Part shown: positions 52,249 to 60,763 of the stretch, in pieces
Layout: every line of letters starts with the position of its first letter
How positions within the stretch are numbered: the first letter of the stretch is position 1
From: Gammaproteobacteria bacterium
GTDB taxonomy: Bacteria > Pseudomonadota > Gammaproteobacteria > Xanthomonadales > SZUA-36
NCBI GenBank assembly: GCA_030428105.1
Contig: JAUIBE010000011.1
Coordinates: 34,415-98,414 of the forward strand
Direction of reading: 5' to 3'
Length of the DNA stretch: 64,000 nucleotides
Notes under the pieces: generated by a model
Told to the model about the DNA's origin: nothing
What the model saw: only the letters and a program-made list of their open reading frames with translations
The model's database searches: none
Program-made: the position numbers and the translations under genes

Positions 52249-54120
52249 ATGAACCACTGCCCGCCCACTTCCACCAGGCTCGAAAGCATGCCGGCTCATT
52301 CAACCTGGCCCGCGATGGTGCTATGCCTGTGCGCAGCATTGGCTTGCCAGGCGGCGAGCGCGCAGCCACTGGCCACCGTCGACCTGACCGCCGTGGGCAC
52401 CAGCAACAGTGGCTTGCAGCGGGTCTACGGCTCGGTAGGCAACGGCGCTTCCGGCGTGCCGGTGGCGGGGGCGCACGACATGGACGGGGATGGCCATACC
52501 GACTATGCCTTTGCCGCTATGCGGGCTGACCCGCTGGGGCGCAGTTCGGCCGGCCAGGTATTCCTGGTGTTCGGAGACAGCGAGGTGGAGGGCTCCATAG
52601 ACACCGGGGTTTCCAACCCACGCGTGCTGCCAATCCTGGGCGACCAGGTCAGCGAAAACGCGGGCAGCGAACTGTGGATGGCCGACGTCACCGGGGATGG
52701 CCTCGGCGACTTGCTAATCTGCCGCCAGAACTACTCGCCCGACAGCAGCCGCATCGGCGCCGGCGCACTGACCATCGTGGTCGGCCACCCCATGCTCAAA
52801 ACCATGGCGGCCGCGGACCAGGCCCTCGACCTGCGCAGCCCGCCCGGAGGCCTGCCCATTGTCACCATCCTGGGCAGCAATGCCGGCCTGGAGGATGGCG
52901 ACGGCGTCAACCAGCAGGTGGGCGAACGGCTGTGTATCTGGGCGCGCACCGGTGACATGACCGGCGATTCGATCGATGACTTCCTGGTGGGCGCCGACCG
53001 GCGGGCCAGCCACGAGAATCCCACCGAGATGGATTCCGGGGCGGCCTACGTGTTCCGCGGCGGCAACCACTTCCAGGCCAGCCAGACCATCGACCTCGAC
53101 AATTTCGGCAGCGTCGCGGTTGGCAATGTTTTGCGCCTGAGGCCTCCGGCGGACTGCGATGATGACCTTGGCACCGGCATCAACTGTCACTTCGGCGCCA
53201 CCGTACAGGTGGCCGACCTGGACGAGAACGGCGCGGACGAGGCAATCATCGCCACCGCGCTGAACCGCGCCGGGGCCAGCCTGCCGCCTGCAGGTGGCTC
53301 AGGCAATGGCGGGGGTGGCTCGCGCCTGGGCTCGGTCTACATCGCCTGGGATGACAGTTTCACTGGCAACTGGAATCCGAGCCCGGATTTTCACGTTGGC
53401 CCCGGCGCCGGTGGTTCGCCTGGCACCCACACGATCCTTCATGGCGGGCCGGGCAACCATGTCTTCGGCGAAGAACTGCTGGGTGGCCGCGACTATGACA
53501 ACGATGGCCACGCAGACCTGTTCGTGGGCGACCTCACCGGTGAAGGCTTTGGCGGGCTGCCCGCGGTGGCCAACGCCGGCCTGGGGCACGTGATCTACCA
53601 TGTAGCCACCCTCAAGGGGCTGACCGTGCGCATCGATTCACCGCCGCCCGGATTCGCCATGGCGACCTTCCAGGGGCCAGAGGCCGGCGCCATCGCCGCC
53701 GACACCGCGATGCATGGCGATTACAACAACGATGGCATTGACGACCTCGCCTTTTCCTCCCCGCACGACAACCCCATCGGCCGCGTCAACGCCGGCACCC
53801 TGCACATCCTGCTGGGCAAGAACGGCCAGTGGCCGGCCGAGTCAAACCTCGACCCGGCGGAATACCCCGACGCTGCCGATGTGCAGTTCCTGGAAATCTA
53901 TGGAGCCAACGGGGGCGCGGCGGGTGGCGACGCCGGGGACACGCTGTCCTACAGCGCTGCGGACGGCGACATCAATGGCGACGGGGTGATCGACATCATC
54001 ACCAATGAAATGCAGGGCAACTCACCCACGGCGGTCGACGTGGGCAACCTGATCCTGGTGGACGTGCGCAGGTTGTTCGACTTCGATGCGTTCTACCGCA
54101 GCGGGTTCGAAAACCCCTGA
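52249..54120 (+). CDS. exported FG-GAP/integrin-alpha-type beta-propeller protein ending in FYRSGFENP
   Basis: The 623-residue protein has a signal peptide (core MVLCLCAALACQAASA; several possible ATG starts at 52249, 52288 and 52315). Calcium-binding propeller motifs appear in series: DMDGDGHTDYAF, DVTGDGLGDLLI, DMTGDSIDDFLVG, DLDENGADEAIIAT, DYDNDGHADLFVG, DYNNDGIDDLAFS and DINGDGVIDII. Seven blades are consistent with an integrin-alpha-like propeller. It is probably extracellular and calcium-dependent. The C-terminal RSGFENP shares a GFE motif with two other exported proteins here. It is convergent with the PQQ dehydrogenase gene. Confidence 0.85.
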   Translation: MNHCPPTSTRLESMPAHSTWPAMVLCLCAALACQAASAQPLATVDLTAVGTSNSGLQRVYGSVGNGASGVPVAGAHDMDGDGHTDYAFAAMRADPLGRSSAGQVFLVFGDSEVEGSIDTGVSNPRVLPILGDQVSENAGSELWMADVTGDGLGDLLICRQNYSPDSSRIGAGALTIVVGHPMLKTMAAADQALDLRSPPGGLPIVTILGSNAGLEDGDGVNQQVGERLCIWARTGDMTGDSIDDFLVGADRRASHENPTEMDSGAAYVFRGGNHFQASQTIDLDNFGSVAVGNVLRLRPPADCDDDLGTGINCHFGATVQVADLDENGADEAIIATALNRAGASLPPAGGSGNGGGGSRLGSVYIAWDDSFTGNWNPSPDFHVGPGAGGSPGTHTILHGGPGNHVFGEELLGGRDYDNDGHADLFVGDLTGEGFGGLPAVANAGLGHVIYHVATLKGLTVRIDSPPPGFAMATFQGPEAGAIAADTAMHGDYNNDGIDDLAFSSPHDNPIGRVNAGTLHILLGKNGQWPAESNLDPAEYPDAADVQFLEIYGANGGAAGGDAGDTLSYSAADGDINGDGVIDIITNEMQGNSPTAVDVGNLILVDVRRLFDFDAFYRSGFENP

Positions 54121-54130
54121 TCCTGCAGGG

Positions 54131-56032
54131 CTACTGGCAACTCAGCGGATCGCCGGCAAACGCGCCGTTCTCAAAACCGGACTCGAAGAACAGCTCGGTG
54201 TTGACGAAGCGGTAGATGCTGTTGGTGCCGAAATCGGCCACGTAGAGGTTGCACTGCTCGTCCTGGCCAAAGGTCGGGATTGCGCCCAGTGAAGGCGTTT
54301 CCATCCACTCCTCGCTGACCCAGTTGGCGCCGTCAAACTCGGCAATCCAGATGCGCGCCGAACAGTAATCGGCGTACACATAGCGCCCCTGCAAGCTGGC
54401 AATCGGGCCGCGGTAGACGTAGCCGCCGGTGACCGCGCAGTTGCCGCCACTGCGGGCGTACTCGATGATCGGCAACTCGCCGAAGGTGCACAGGTTGGTG
54501 GAGCTGCCCCGCACGTGCGCGCCCTCGCAGATCTTCCAGCCGAAATTGATATCGGTCGCGCCGGCCGGCGCAAACGAAATCTCTTCCCATAGCCCCTGGC
54601 CGACATCGCCAATAAACATGTCGCCGGTCAGCGCGTCGAAGCTGAAGCGCCATGGGTTGCGCATGCCAATATGGAGGATCTCGTCACAGCCGGAATCACC
54701 ACCCACGTAGGGGTTGCCGGCCGGAATGGCGTAGTTTTGCACCAGGCCGCACAGGCCGGTGCCACCCTCGCTGACGTCATCCTTGGCGCGACTGGAATCG
54801 ATATCAATGCGCAGCATCTTGCCCAGCAGGGTGGTCAGGGTCTGGGCGCGGTTGTTGGGGTCGTTGCCACTACCACCGTCACCGGTGGCAATCACCAGGT
54901 AGCCATCGGGGTCAAAGTGGATATCGCCGCCGTTGTGGTTGGCAAAGTCCTGTTCGAACTCGAGGATCACCGTTTCCGTGGTGTTGGCAATGTTGGGGTT
55001 GCCCACGCTGGCCTGGTACATCGCGATCCGGGTGCGGTCCAGGCCGGGACCCGGATCATAAGTGTAATTAACGTAGAACTGGCGGTTATTCTCGAAATCG
55101 GGGTGAAACGCCAGCCCCAGCAGGCCCTGTTCACTGCCCACGTCATCGACCTCGGCGGTGATATCCAGGAACGGTGTCGGCAGCAAGGTGCCGCTGGAAA
55201 GGTCAAAGATGCGGATAATCCCTTCCTGTTCAACGATAAAAAGCCGGTCTGAGCCATCACCGGCGTTGGTGATGACCACCGGGCTGTCCAGCCCCGAGGT
55301 AAGCAGTTCCAGGCCCAGGTTGTCGGTCACTCCCGCCATATGGAACTCCACCGTCAGTTCCGGCGGCGCACCTCCACCCTGGTCACGCGAATCAATCCGC
55401 CGCGCGGTGTAATCCTGTGTCTCGTTGCCGATCATCATCCAGCCGAAGTTTTCGTCGGGATACTTCACCCACTTACGAATGTCGCGGGTCATCGCCTCGG
55501 TGCTGGGCAGGGTGATGGTCTCGATGTCCGCGCCGTAACCGCTGGCGCTGGATGCTGTCAGGAGGAAATCGCCGCCCGGCTCGGTCCAGAATTCGGTGTC
55601 GTAAAAACGATGCTGCCACGTGGCGTCCTGGCTCTGGGCGGCAGTGCCGCCACCTTCCGGACCGGGCGCATTGGAGCCGCCTTCACCCCAGTCTGCGACC
55701 ACGCGATGCACGCTCACCGTTCCGCCGGTAGGCAGCACCGACGGCACCTGGTTGATGCCGAAGCTCAGCTCGGCGCTGTCGATCACCGCGTCCGCTGGAA
55801 TGGCCGAAACATCAAAGCGCAGCAGCGCCCGGCGTGATGACGAATCCGCGTCGGGCCCGGTGCGACCCATGAATACGTGGCTGCCGGAACCGTTGGCCAC
55901 TCCTCCGCCAACGTCCTCGTACAAGGTCGCATCGCGGTCGGGCGCAAACTGCAGCACGTCCGCCCAGGCGGCAGAATCAACCGCCAGTAACGCAAAAGGA
56001 AAAACCAGGAGTTTTAGTGCTCGACCTTGCAT
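54131..56032 (-). CDS. exported PQQ-type sugar (sorbosone/glucose) dehydrogenase with DNRLRE-like N-terminal domain
   Basis: The 633-residue protein has a signal peptide, an N-terminal beta-sandwich of the DNRLRE type (about 25-230; APDRDATLYED, RALLRFDVSAIPADAVIDSAELSF) and a six-bladed PQQ-dependent glucose/sorbosone dehydrogenase domain (about 240-600; GLLGLAFHPDFENNRQFYVNYT, HNGGDIHFDPDGYLVIATGDGG, NPWRFSFDALTGDMFIGDVGQ). It oxidises a sugar outside the cytoplasm if PQQ is available. The fusion of the two domains is unusual. The C terminus LFFESGFENGAFAGDPLSCQ contains a GFE motif slightly in from the end. Confidence 0.88.
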   Translation of the reverse strand: MQGRALKLLVFPFALLAVDSAAWADVLQFAPDRDATLYEDVGGGVANGSGSHVFMGRTGPDADSSSRRALLRFDVSAIPADAVIDSAELSFGINQVPSVLPTGGTVSVHRVVADWGEGGSNAPGPEGGGTAAQSQDATWQHRFYDTEFWTEPGGDFLLTASSASGYGADIETITLPSTEAMTRDIRKWVKYPDENFGWMMIGNETQDYTARRIDSRDQGGGAPPELTVEFHMAGVTDNLGLELLTSGLDSPVVITNAGDGSDRLFIVEQEGIIRIFDLSSGTLLPTPFLDITAEVDDVGSEQGLLGLAFHPDFENNRQFYVNYTYDPGPGLDRTRIAMYQASVGNPNIANTTETVILEFEQDFANHNGGDIHFDPDGYLVIATGDGGSGNDPNNRAQTLTTLLGKMLRIDIDSSRAKDDVSEGGTGLCGLVQNYAIPAGNPYVGGDSGCDEILHIGMRNPWRFSFDALTGDMFIGDVGQGLWEEISFAPAGATDINFGWKICEGAHVRGSSTNLCTFGELPIIEYARSGGNCAVTGGYVYRGPIASLQGRYVYADYCSARIWIAEFDGANWVSEEWMETPSLGAIPTFGQDEQCNLYVADFGTNSIYRFVNTELFFESGFENGAFAGDPLSCQ

Positions 56033-56226
56033 GGCTCACTTCCGTATGATCAACCAGGATTCAGCTTAACATGGGCGCTGTGGTTGCCAGCGGATTCGAT
56101 CCGTCAAAACCGCGACCACACGCAGGCCCGCGCCAATTTTCGCCTCTGTCACTGAATCCATACAAGCCTTCTGGCATACTGGAGTAGCCAAGGAAGGCCA
56201 CAGACTCTTAGGTTCAGGGAGGAGCC

Positions 56227-58095
56227 ATGAGTTCAGCACCCAGTTACAAACCTCAATCGGGCGGGGACATCGCGTCCCGTTCCAACCCGGAATACCAACC
56301 CAAAGCTGGAACTAAGCAATCGCCCAGGCGTGATTTTCTTGCCGCAGGCGCGGTGCTTGGCGCCGCAGCGCTCGCCCTGGGTCTGCCCCGGCGCGCCCAG
56401 GCCGCCGCCGCCGATTTTGACCACCTGGTTCCGCTCAAGCCTCCGCCGAGTGTGACCGAGGGCGCCAGCGTCAGCCCGCCGCCGCTTGCCGCCCTGGTGC
56501 TGAACAAGGCTGCCTATGGTCCCAGGCCCGGCGATGTCGCTGCGTTCAATGCCCTGGGCGCAAACGACCCTGCCCGGCTCGCCGCCTGGGTTGATAACCA
56601 GCTTAACCCCGGGGTCGGCGACCCGGCGGTCGATAACCGCCTGGCCGCCCTGCTGGCCAGCGCTGAAGCCAGCGACCAAACGGCTTTCGACACCATCAAC
56701 AAGACGGCGGAGCAGCTCTGGACCGAGCACGCCCGCGACGGTGATTGGCAGACCACCAACCGCCCGGTGTGGCAGATGGAGCGCCTCACCCTGCTGCGCG
56801 CCACCCACAGCCAGTGGCAGCTTCGCGAGGTGGTCTACGACTTCTGGTTCAACCACTTCAATGTGTACGGCCGCGAGTTCCCAACCCGCGGCATGATGCC
56901 CGAATACGACCGCCAGCTCAGGGCGCACCTGTTTGGCAACTTTGGCGACATGCTGCGCGCCAACGCGCGTACCGCCAGCATGTTGTATTACCTGGACAAC
57001 TACGCCAACACCTGGCCCAACCCCAACGAGAACTATGCGCGCGAGGTGCTCGAGTTGCATACCCTCGGCGCCATCGAGAACTACTTTGGCGCAGTCGACC
57101 CCGGCACGGTCGGCAACAATGTCCACGGCCAGCGCGCCGGCTACACCGAGATCGATGTCTTCGAGTTCGCCAAGGCGCTGACCGGCTGGGCAGTGTCCGA
57201 TGGCTTCGACAGTTCACCGGACAACGGTGCATTTATTTTCCGCGCCAACCGCCACTACAACTTCTCCGATGGCCCCATCGAAGTGATGGACATGACCATC
57301 AACAGCCCGGGCAACGGTGAGAATGACGTCACCGATATCCTCGACTACCTGGCCGGGCACTACGGAACCGCCCGTTACGTGGCCTGGAAGCTGTGCACCC
57401 GGCTGGTTGGCGATAATCCGCCGGAGACCATTGTCAGCAGCACGGCCGATGAGTTCTATGCGCGGCGCTTTGACAGCGACCAGCTCAAGGAGGTCTACCG
57501 CCACGTCCTGCTTTCCAGCGAGTTCCAAAGCACCTGGGGAGAGAAGATCCGGCGCCCGGTGGAGACCGTGGTGCGCGCCCTGCGGGCGACCGATGCCGAC
57601 CTCAGCATGCGCATCGACCATAGCCTGAGCAACAGCATTTTTGGCCGCCTCGACGACACCAGCCACTATCCGTTTGGCTACGAACCACCCACCGGTTTTC
57701 CCGACTCCAGGGAAATGTGGCAGGGCGCAGGACCGTTGGTGATGTCGTGGCGAACCGTGACCTACCTGCTGAAGCAAACGCAGGAAAATATCGTCGGCGG
57801 CGGGCCTTACCTGAACCTTGCCGAGCAGACCAACGCGATGATTCCGCTGGCGGCCAACCGCACGCCGCAGAACATCGTGGCGCAATGGATGGACCGCAGC
57901 CTGGGCTACGCGCTGGAGGTAAACGTCACCAACCTGATCGAGCAGTTCATCACCGGCATTGCCAGCATCGGCGCCACCCAGTCGCTTGATGATTACACCG
58001 ACACCAGCAACACCAGCAACAGCAGCACCTACCAGCGGATTATTCGCGGCGTGGTCGGGCTGGTGCTGATGGCGCCCGATGCAATGCGGCGTTGA
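56227..58095 (+). CDS. DUF1800 family Tat-exported protein
   Basis: The 622-residue protein has a Tat signal: a long hydrophilic leader (34 residues), then SPRRDFLAAGAVLGAAALALGLP. The DUF1800 domain covers most of the protein (LNKAAYGPRPGDVAAFNALG, RPVWQMERLTLLRATHSQWQLREVVYDFWFNHFNVY, YARELLELHTLG-like YAREVLELHTLG, YTEIDVFEFAKALTGWAV). The ATG at 56227 follows AGGGAGG. DUF1800 genes are nearly always paired with DUF1501, as here with an 11-base gap; both are thought to be periplasmic, folded with a cofactor before export. Function is unknown. Confidence 0.93.
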   Translation: MSSAPSYKPQSGGDIASRSNPEYQPKAGTKQSPRRDFLAAGAVLGAAALALGLPRRAQAAAADFDHLVPLKPPPSVTEGASVSPPPLAALVLNKAAYGPRPGDVAAFNALGANDPARLAAWVDNQLNPGVGDPAVDNRLAALLASAEASDQTAFDTINKTAEQLWTEHARDGDWQTTNRPVWQMERLTLLRATHSQWQLREVVYDFWFNHFNVYGREFPTRGMMPEYDRQLRAHLFGNFGDMLRANARTASMLYYLDNYANTWPNPNENYAREVLELHTLGAIENYFGAVDPGTVGNNVHGQRAGYTEIDVFEFAKALTGWAVSDGFDSSPDNGAFIFRANRHYNFSDGPIEVMDMTINSPGNGENDVTDILDYLAGHYGTARYVAWKLCTRLVGDNPPETIVSSTADEFYARRFDSDQLKEVYRHVLLSSEFQSTWGEKIRRPVETVVRALRATDADLSMRIDHSLSNSIFGRLDDTSHYPFGYEPPTGFPDSREMWQGAGPLVMSWRTVTYLLKQTQENIVGGGPYLNLAEQTNAMIPLAANRTPQNIVAQWMDRSLGYALEVNVTNLIEQFITGIASIGATQSLDDYTDTSNTSNSSTYQRIIRGVVGLVLMAPDAMRR

Positions 58096-58106
58096 GGGAG
58101 GCAACC

Positions 58107-59465
58107 ATGAACAAACTGAACCGACGCAATTTCCTCAAGTGCGCTGGCGTGGGCGCCGGCGTGGCCGCCAGCTTGCCGGCCACCACCTTTGCCGCCCCCG
58201 ACATCTACGGCGACAACATCCTGATTTTCGTGTTCCAGCGCGGCGGAATCGATGGCCTGAGCTTCCTGGCCCCGATGGACGGCAGCGCCGAACGCAGCGA
58301 CTATGAAGCGCTGCGCGTGAACGGGACGCGGATTCCCAGCGCCAGCCTGCATGCCGCCGCCAATGGATGGGGTTTCCATCCTGCCGCCGGACCGCTGATG
58401 GACCTGTGGAGCAACCAGTCTTTGGCAGTGGTGCAATCGGTGGGCCTGCCATGGGCCAACCGCAGCCATTTCGAGGCCGAACGTTACGTGGAGCTGGGCA
58501 CGCCGGGAAACCGATTCACGCCGACTGGCTGGCTCACCCGCCACCTGCAGACGGCAACCAACCTGCCGCCCTCCCTGCCAATGCCGGCGGTGGTTACCGA
58601 ATCCACCATTCGCTTGTCCCTGCTGGGCGAGCCCAGCGCGGTGGCGTTGCGATATCCAACCAGCTTCCAGCTTGAGACCAGCAATTACGAAACTGAGCAG
58701 GAAGCAACGCTGGCCAGCATTTACGGCCTGGACAACCTGGAACTCAACGTCGCCGGCACCCAGGCGCTGAACGCCATGCAGATCGTCAAGGCAATCGACT
58801 GGAACGGCTACGTGCCATCCAACGGCGCGACTTACCCGGTTCAATTGGACAACCCCGGCAGCCTGACCGGCTTCGGCTACGAACTGAAAATCCTGGCCCA
58901 GCTCATCAAGGAAGATGCAGGCCTGCGCATTGGCGAAACCGACTTCGGCGGTTGGGATACCCACAACGACCAGGGCAACAACGAAACCCAGGGTTGGTTC
59001 TACAACAACATCCGCGACCTGTCAGAAGGAATCCTTGCGTTCTTCACCGACCTCGACGTGCCCTCCCCCAATGGCAAGACCTGGGCCGAACGCACCACCA
59101 TGATCGTCTACAGCGAATTTGGCCGGCGCGCCTATGACAACGCTGATGCAGGAACAGACCATGGCTGGGGCAACAACTGCATGGTCGTGGGCGGTGGCGT
59201 CAATGGCGGCGAACTGTACGGCGACTTCGTCGGCCTGGACGAGGATTCACTGTTCCAGGGCGCCGATGTATGGGCCACCACCGACTACCGAACCGTGTTC
59301 TCCGAGGTGCTCCTCAAGCGCCTGCACCAGTTCCGTATCAGCGAGATCTTCCCCGGCTTCGAGCAATCAGTGTACGCGGCCCAGGAAACCAACGTGGTGA
59401 GCGGCTCGATGCATGACCCTGATTTCGGAGACCCCGAAATCATCCTCAAGCACGGCATGGAGTAG
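58107..59465 (+). CDS. DUF1501 family Tat-exported protein
   Basis: The 452-residue protein has a Tat signal (MNKLNRRNFLKCAGVGAGVAAS). DUF1501 motifs are FVFQRGGIDGLSFLAP, HPAAGPLMDLWSNQSLAVVQSVG-like and FGGWDTHNDQGNNET, with a C-terminal YSEFGRRAYDN. It is a sulfatase/alkaline-phosphatase-superfamily relative. The ATG at 58107 follows AGGGAGG, and the frame extension to 58092 was rejected because it shifts the Tat motif. Partner of the DUF1800 protein above. Confidence 0.93.
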   Translation: MNKLNRRNFLKCAGVGAGVAASLPATTFAAPDIYGDNILIFVFQRGGIDGLSFLAPMDGSAERSDYEALRVNGTRIPSASLHAAANGWGFHPAAGPLMDLWSNQSLAVVQSVGLPWANRSHFEAERYVELGTPGNRFTPTGWLTRHLQTATNLPPSLPMPAVVTESTIRLSLLGEPSAVALRYPTSFQLETSNYETEQEATLASIYGLDNLELNVAGTQALNAMQIVKAIDWNGYVPSNGATYPVQLDNPGSLTGFGYELKILAQLIKEDAGLRIGETDFGGWDTHNDQGNNETQGWFYNNIRDLSEGILAFFTDLDVPSPNGKTWAERTTMIVYSEFGRRAYDNADAGTDHGWGNNCMVVGGGVNGGELYGDFVGLDEDSLFQGADVWATTDYRTVFSEVLLKRLHQFRISEIFPGFEQSVYAAQETNVVSGSMHDPDFGDPEIILKHGME

Positions 59466-59469
59466 TTGC

Positions 59470-60681
59470 CTACAGGTATTGCTGGATGGTGCGTTTGCCA
59501 AGCTGCGACAGGTGCACCTCGTCTGGCCCATCGGCCAGGCGCACAAAGCGCGCATAGGCAAATAAGCGCGTCAGCGGAACATCGCTACTGACGCCCAGCC
59601 CTCCGTGCATCTGGATCGCTCGGTCAACCACCTCCTGGCACATTCGCGGCACCACGATCTTGATCATGGCAATCAGGTCCATCGCACCCTTGGCGCCAAC
59701 CCGGTCAATAGCGTCAGCCGCAGCCAGCGTCAAAAGCCTCGCCTGATCGATCTCACAGCGTGAACGTGCAATGTCAGCACGCACACTGCCCTGGGCGCTG
59801 AGTTTGCGACCAAAGGCGACCCGCGCATCCACACGGCGACACATAAGCTCCAGGGCAAACTGGGCGGCTCCTATGAGACGCATGCAATGATGAATGCGAC
59901 CTGGCCCAAGGCGACCCTGGGCGATCTCGAAGCCCCTGCCCTCGCCCAGAATGAGGTTTTCCGCGGGAACGCGTACATTGTTCAATTGCACCTCGCCGTG
60001 GCCACCAGGTGAATGCACGCTGCCAAACACTTCCAGCGGACGCACAACCTCGACACCCGCAGCATCCGTTGGAACCAGGATCATCGACTGCTGACGATGG
60101 CGTTCGGCATCCGGGTTGGTCTTGCCCATCACGATAAGCAGCTTGTTGCGCGGATGAAGCACCCCGGTAGACCACCACTTGTGCCCCTGGATAAGGTACT
60201 CATCGCCCTCACGCGTGATTGAACACTCGATGTTGGTCGCATCGGAAGAAGCGACTGCCGGCTCCGTCATCAGGAAGGACGAGCGAATCTCTCCGGCAAG
60301 CAGCGGTTTCAGCCATTGATCCTGCTGCTCCGGCGTGCCGTATTTCGCCAACACTTCCATGTTGCCGGTATCCGGCGCACTGCAATTGAATACTTCAGAG
60401 CGAACTTCACAGCGCCCCATGATCTCTGCCAGTGGCGCGTACTCGAGGTTGCTTAGGCCCGGGCTGAATGCGCCGTACTCTGGTGGCAGGAACAGGTTCC
60501 ATAGCCCCGCCTCACGGGCGCGACGTTTCAGTGCTTCTAGCTGGGGAGGCACCTTCCAGCGGTTGTCAGGATCCTCGGTGAATGAATGCATGTCTTCTTC
60601 CACCGGCGCGACATGTTCTTCGACAAAGCCCTGGACCTTGTTGATCCAGTCCAGGGTGGTTTTCGAGTACTCAAAATTCAT
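59470..60681 (-). CDS. acyl-CoA dehydrogenase family protein
   Basis: The 403-residue FAD enzyme has the acyl-CoA dehydrogenase layout: [18 protein letters not shown], the FAD/substrate segment [52 protein letters not shown] and the C-terminal [22 protein letters not shown]. It resembles the ACAD11/long-chain type that is often annotated for fatty-acid or aryl-acyl substrates, so the exact substrate is open. The ATG at 60681 follows GGAG; the longer frame to 60711 starts inside the upstream terminator and was rejected. Confidence 0.9.
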   Translation of the reverse strand: MNFEYSKTTLDWINKVQGFVEEHVAPVEEDMHSFTEDPDNRWKVPPQLEALKRRAREAGLWNLFLPPEYGAFSPGLSNLEYAPLAEIMGRCEVRSEVFNCSAPDTGNMEVLAKYGTPEQQDQWLKPLLAGEIRSSFLMTEPAVASSDATNIECSITREGDEYLIQGHKWWSTGVLHPRNKLLIVMGKTNPDAERHRQQSMILVPTDAAGVEVVRPLEVFGSVHSPGGHGEVQLNNVRVPAENLILGEGRGFEIAQGRLGPGRIHHCMRLIGAAQFALELMCRRVDARVAFGRKLSAQGSVRADIARSRCEIDQARLLTLAAADAIDRVGAKGAMDLIAMIKIVVPRMCQEVVDRAIQMHGGLGVSSDVPLTRLFAYARFVRLADGPDEVHLSQLGKRTIQQYL

Positions 60682-60694
60682 CGACTTCTCCAAA

Positions 60695-60726
60695 AAAAAA
60701 CCCCGCGACAAGTCGCGGGGTTTTTT
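60695..60726 (-). terminator. terminator after the large IPTL-CTERM gene
   Basis: AAAAAACCCCGCGAC (60695-60709) and GTCGCGGGGTTTTTT (60712-60726) form a perfect 15-bp stem with loop AA. On the minus strand it ends with a T-run, right after the 60764-63829 gene and before the acyl-CoA dehydrogenase gene. Confidence 0.9.
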
Positions 60727-60763
60727 CGTTTGCGGCGCGAAGCCGCCTTAGCTAGCTAGTGGC

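Noticed and set aside
60682..60711. N-terminal extension of the acyl-CoA dehydrogenase to 60711
   Set aside because: Those codons lie in the terminator hairpin of the upstream gene; the ATG at 60681 has a GGAG ribosome site.
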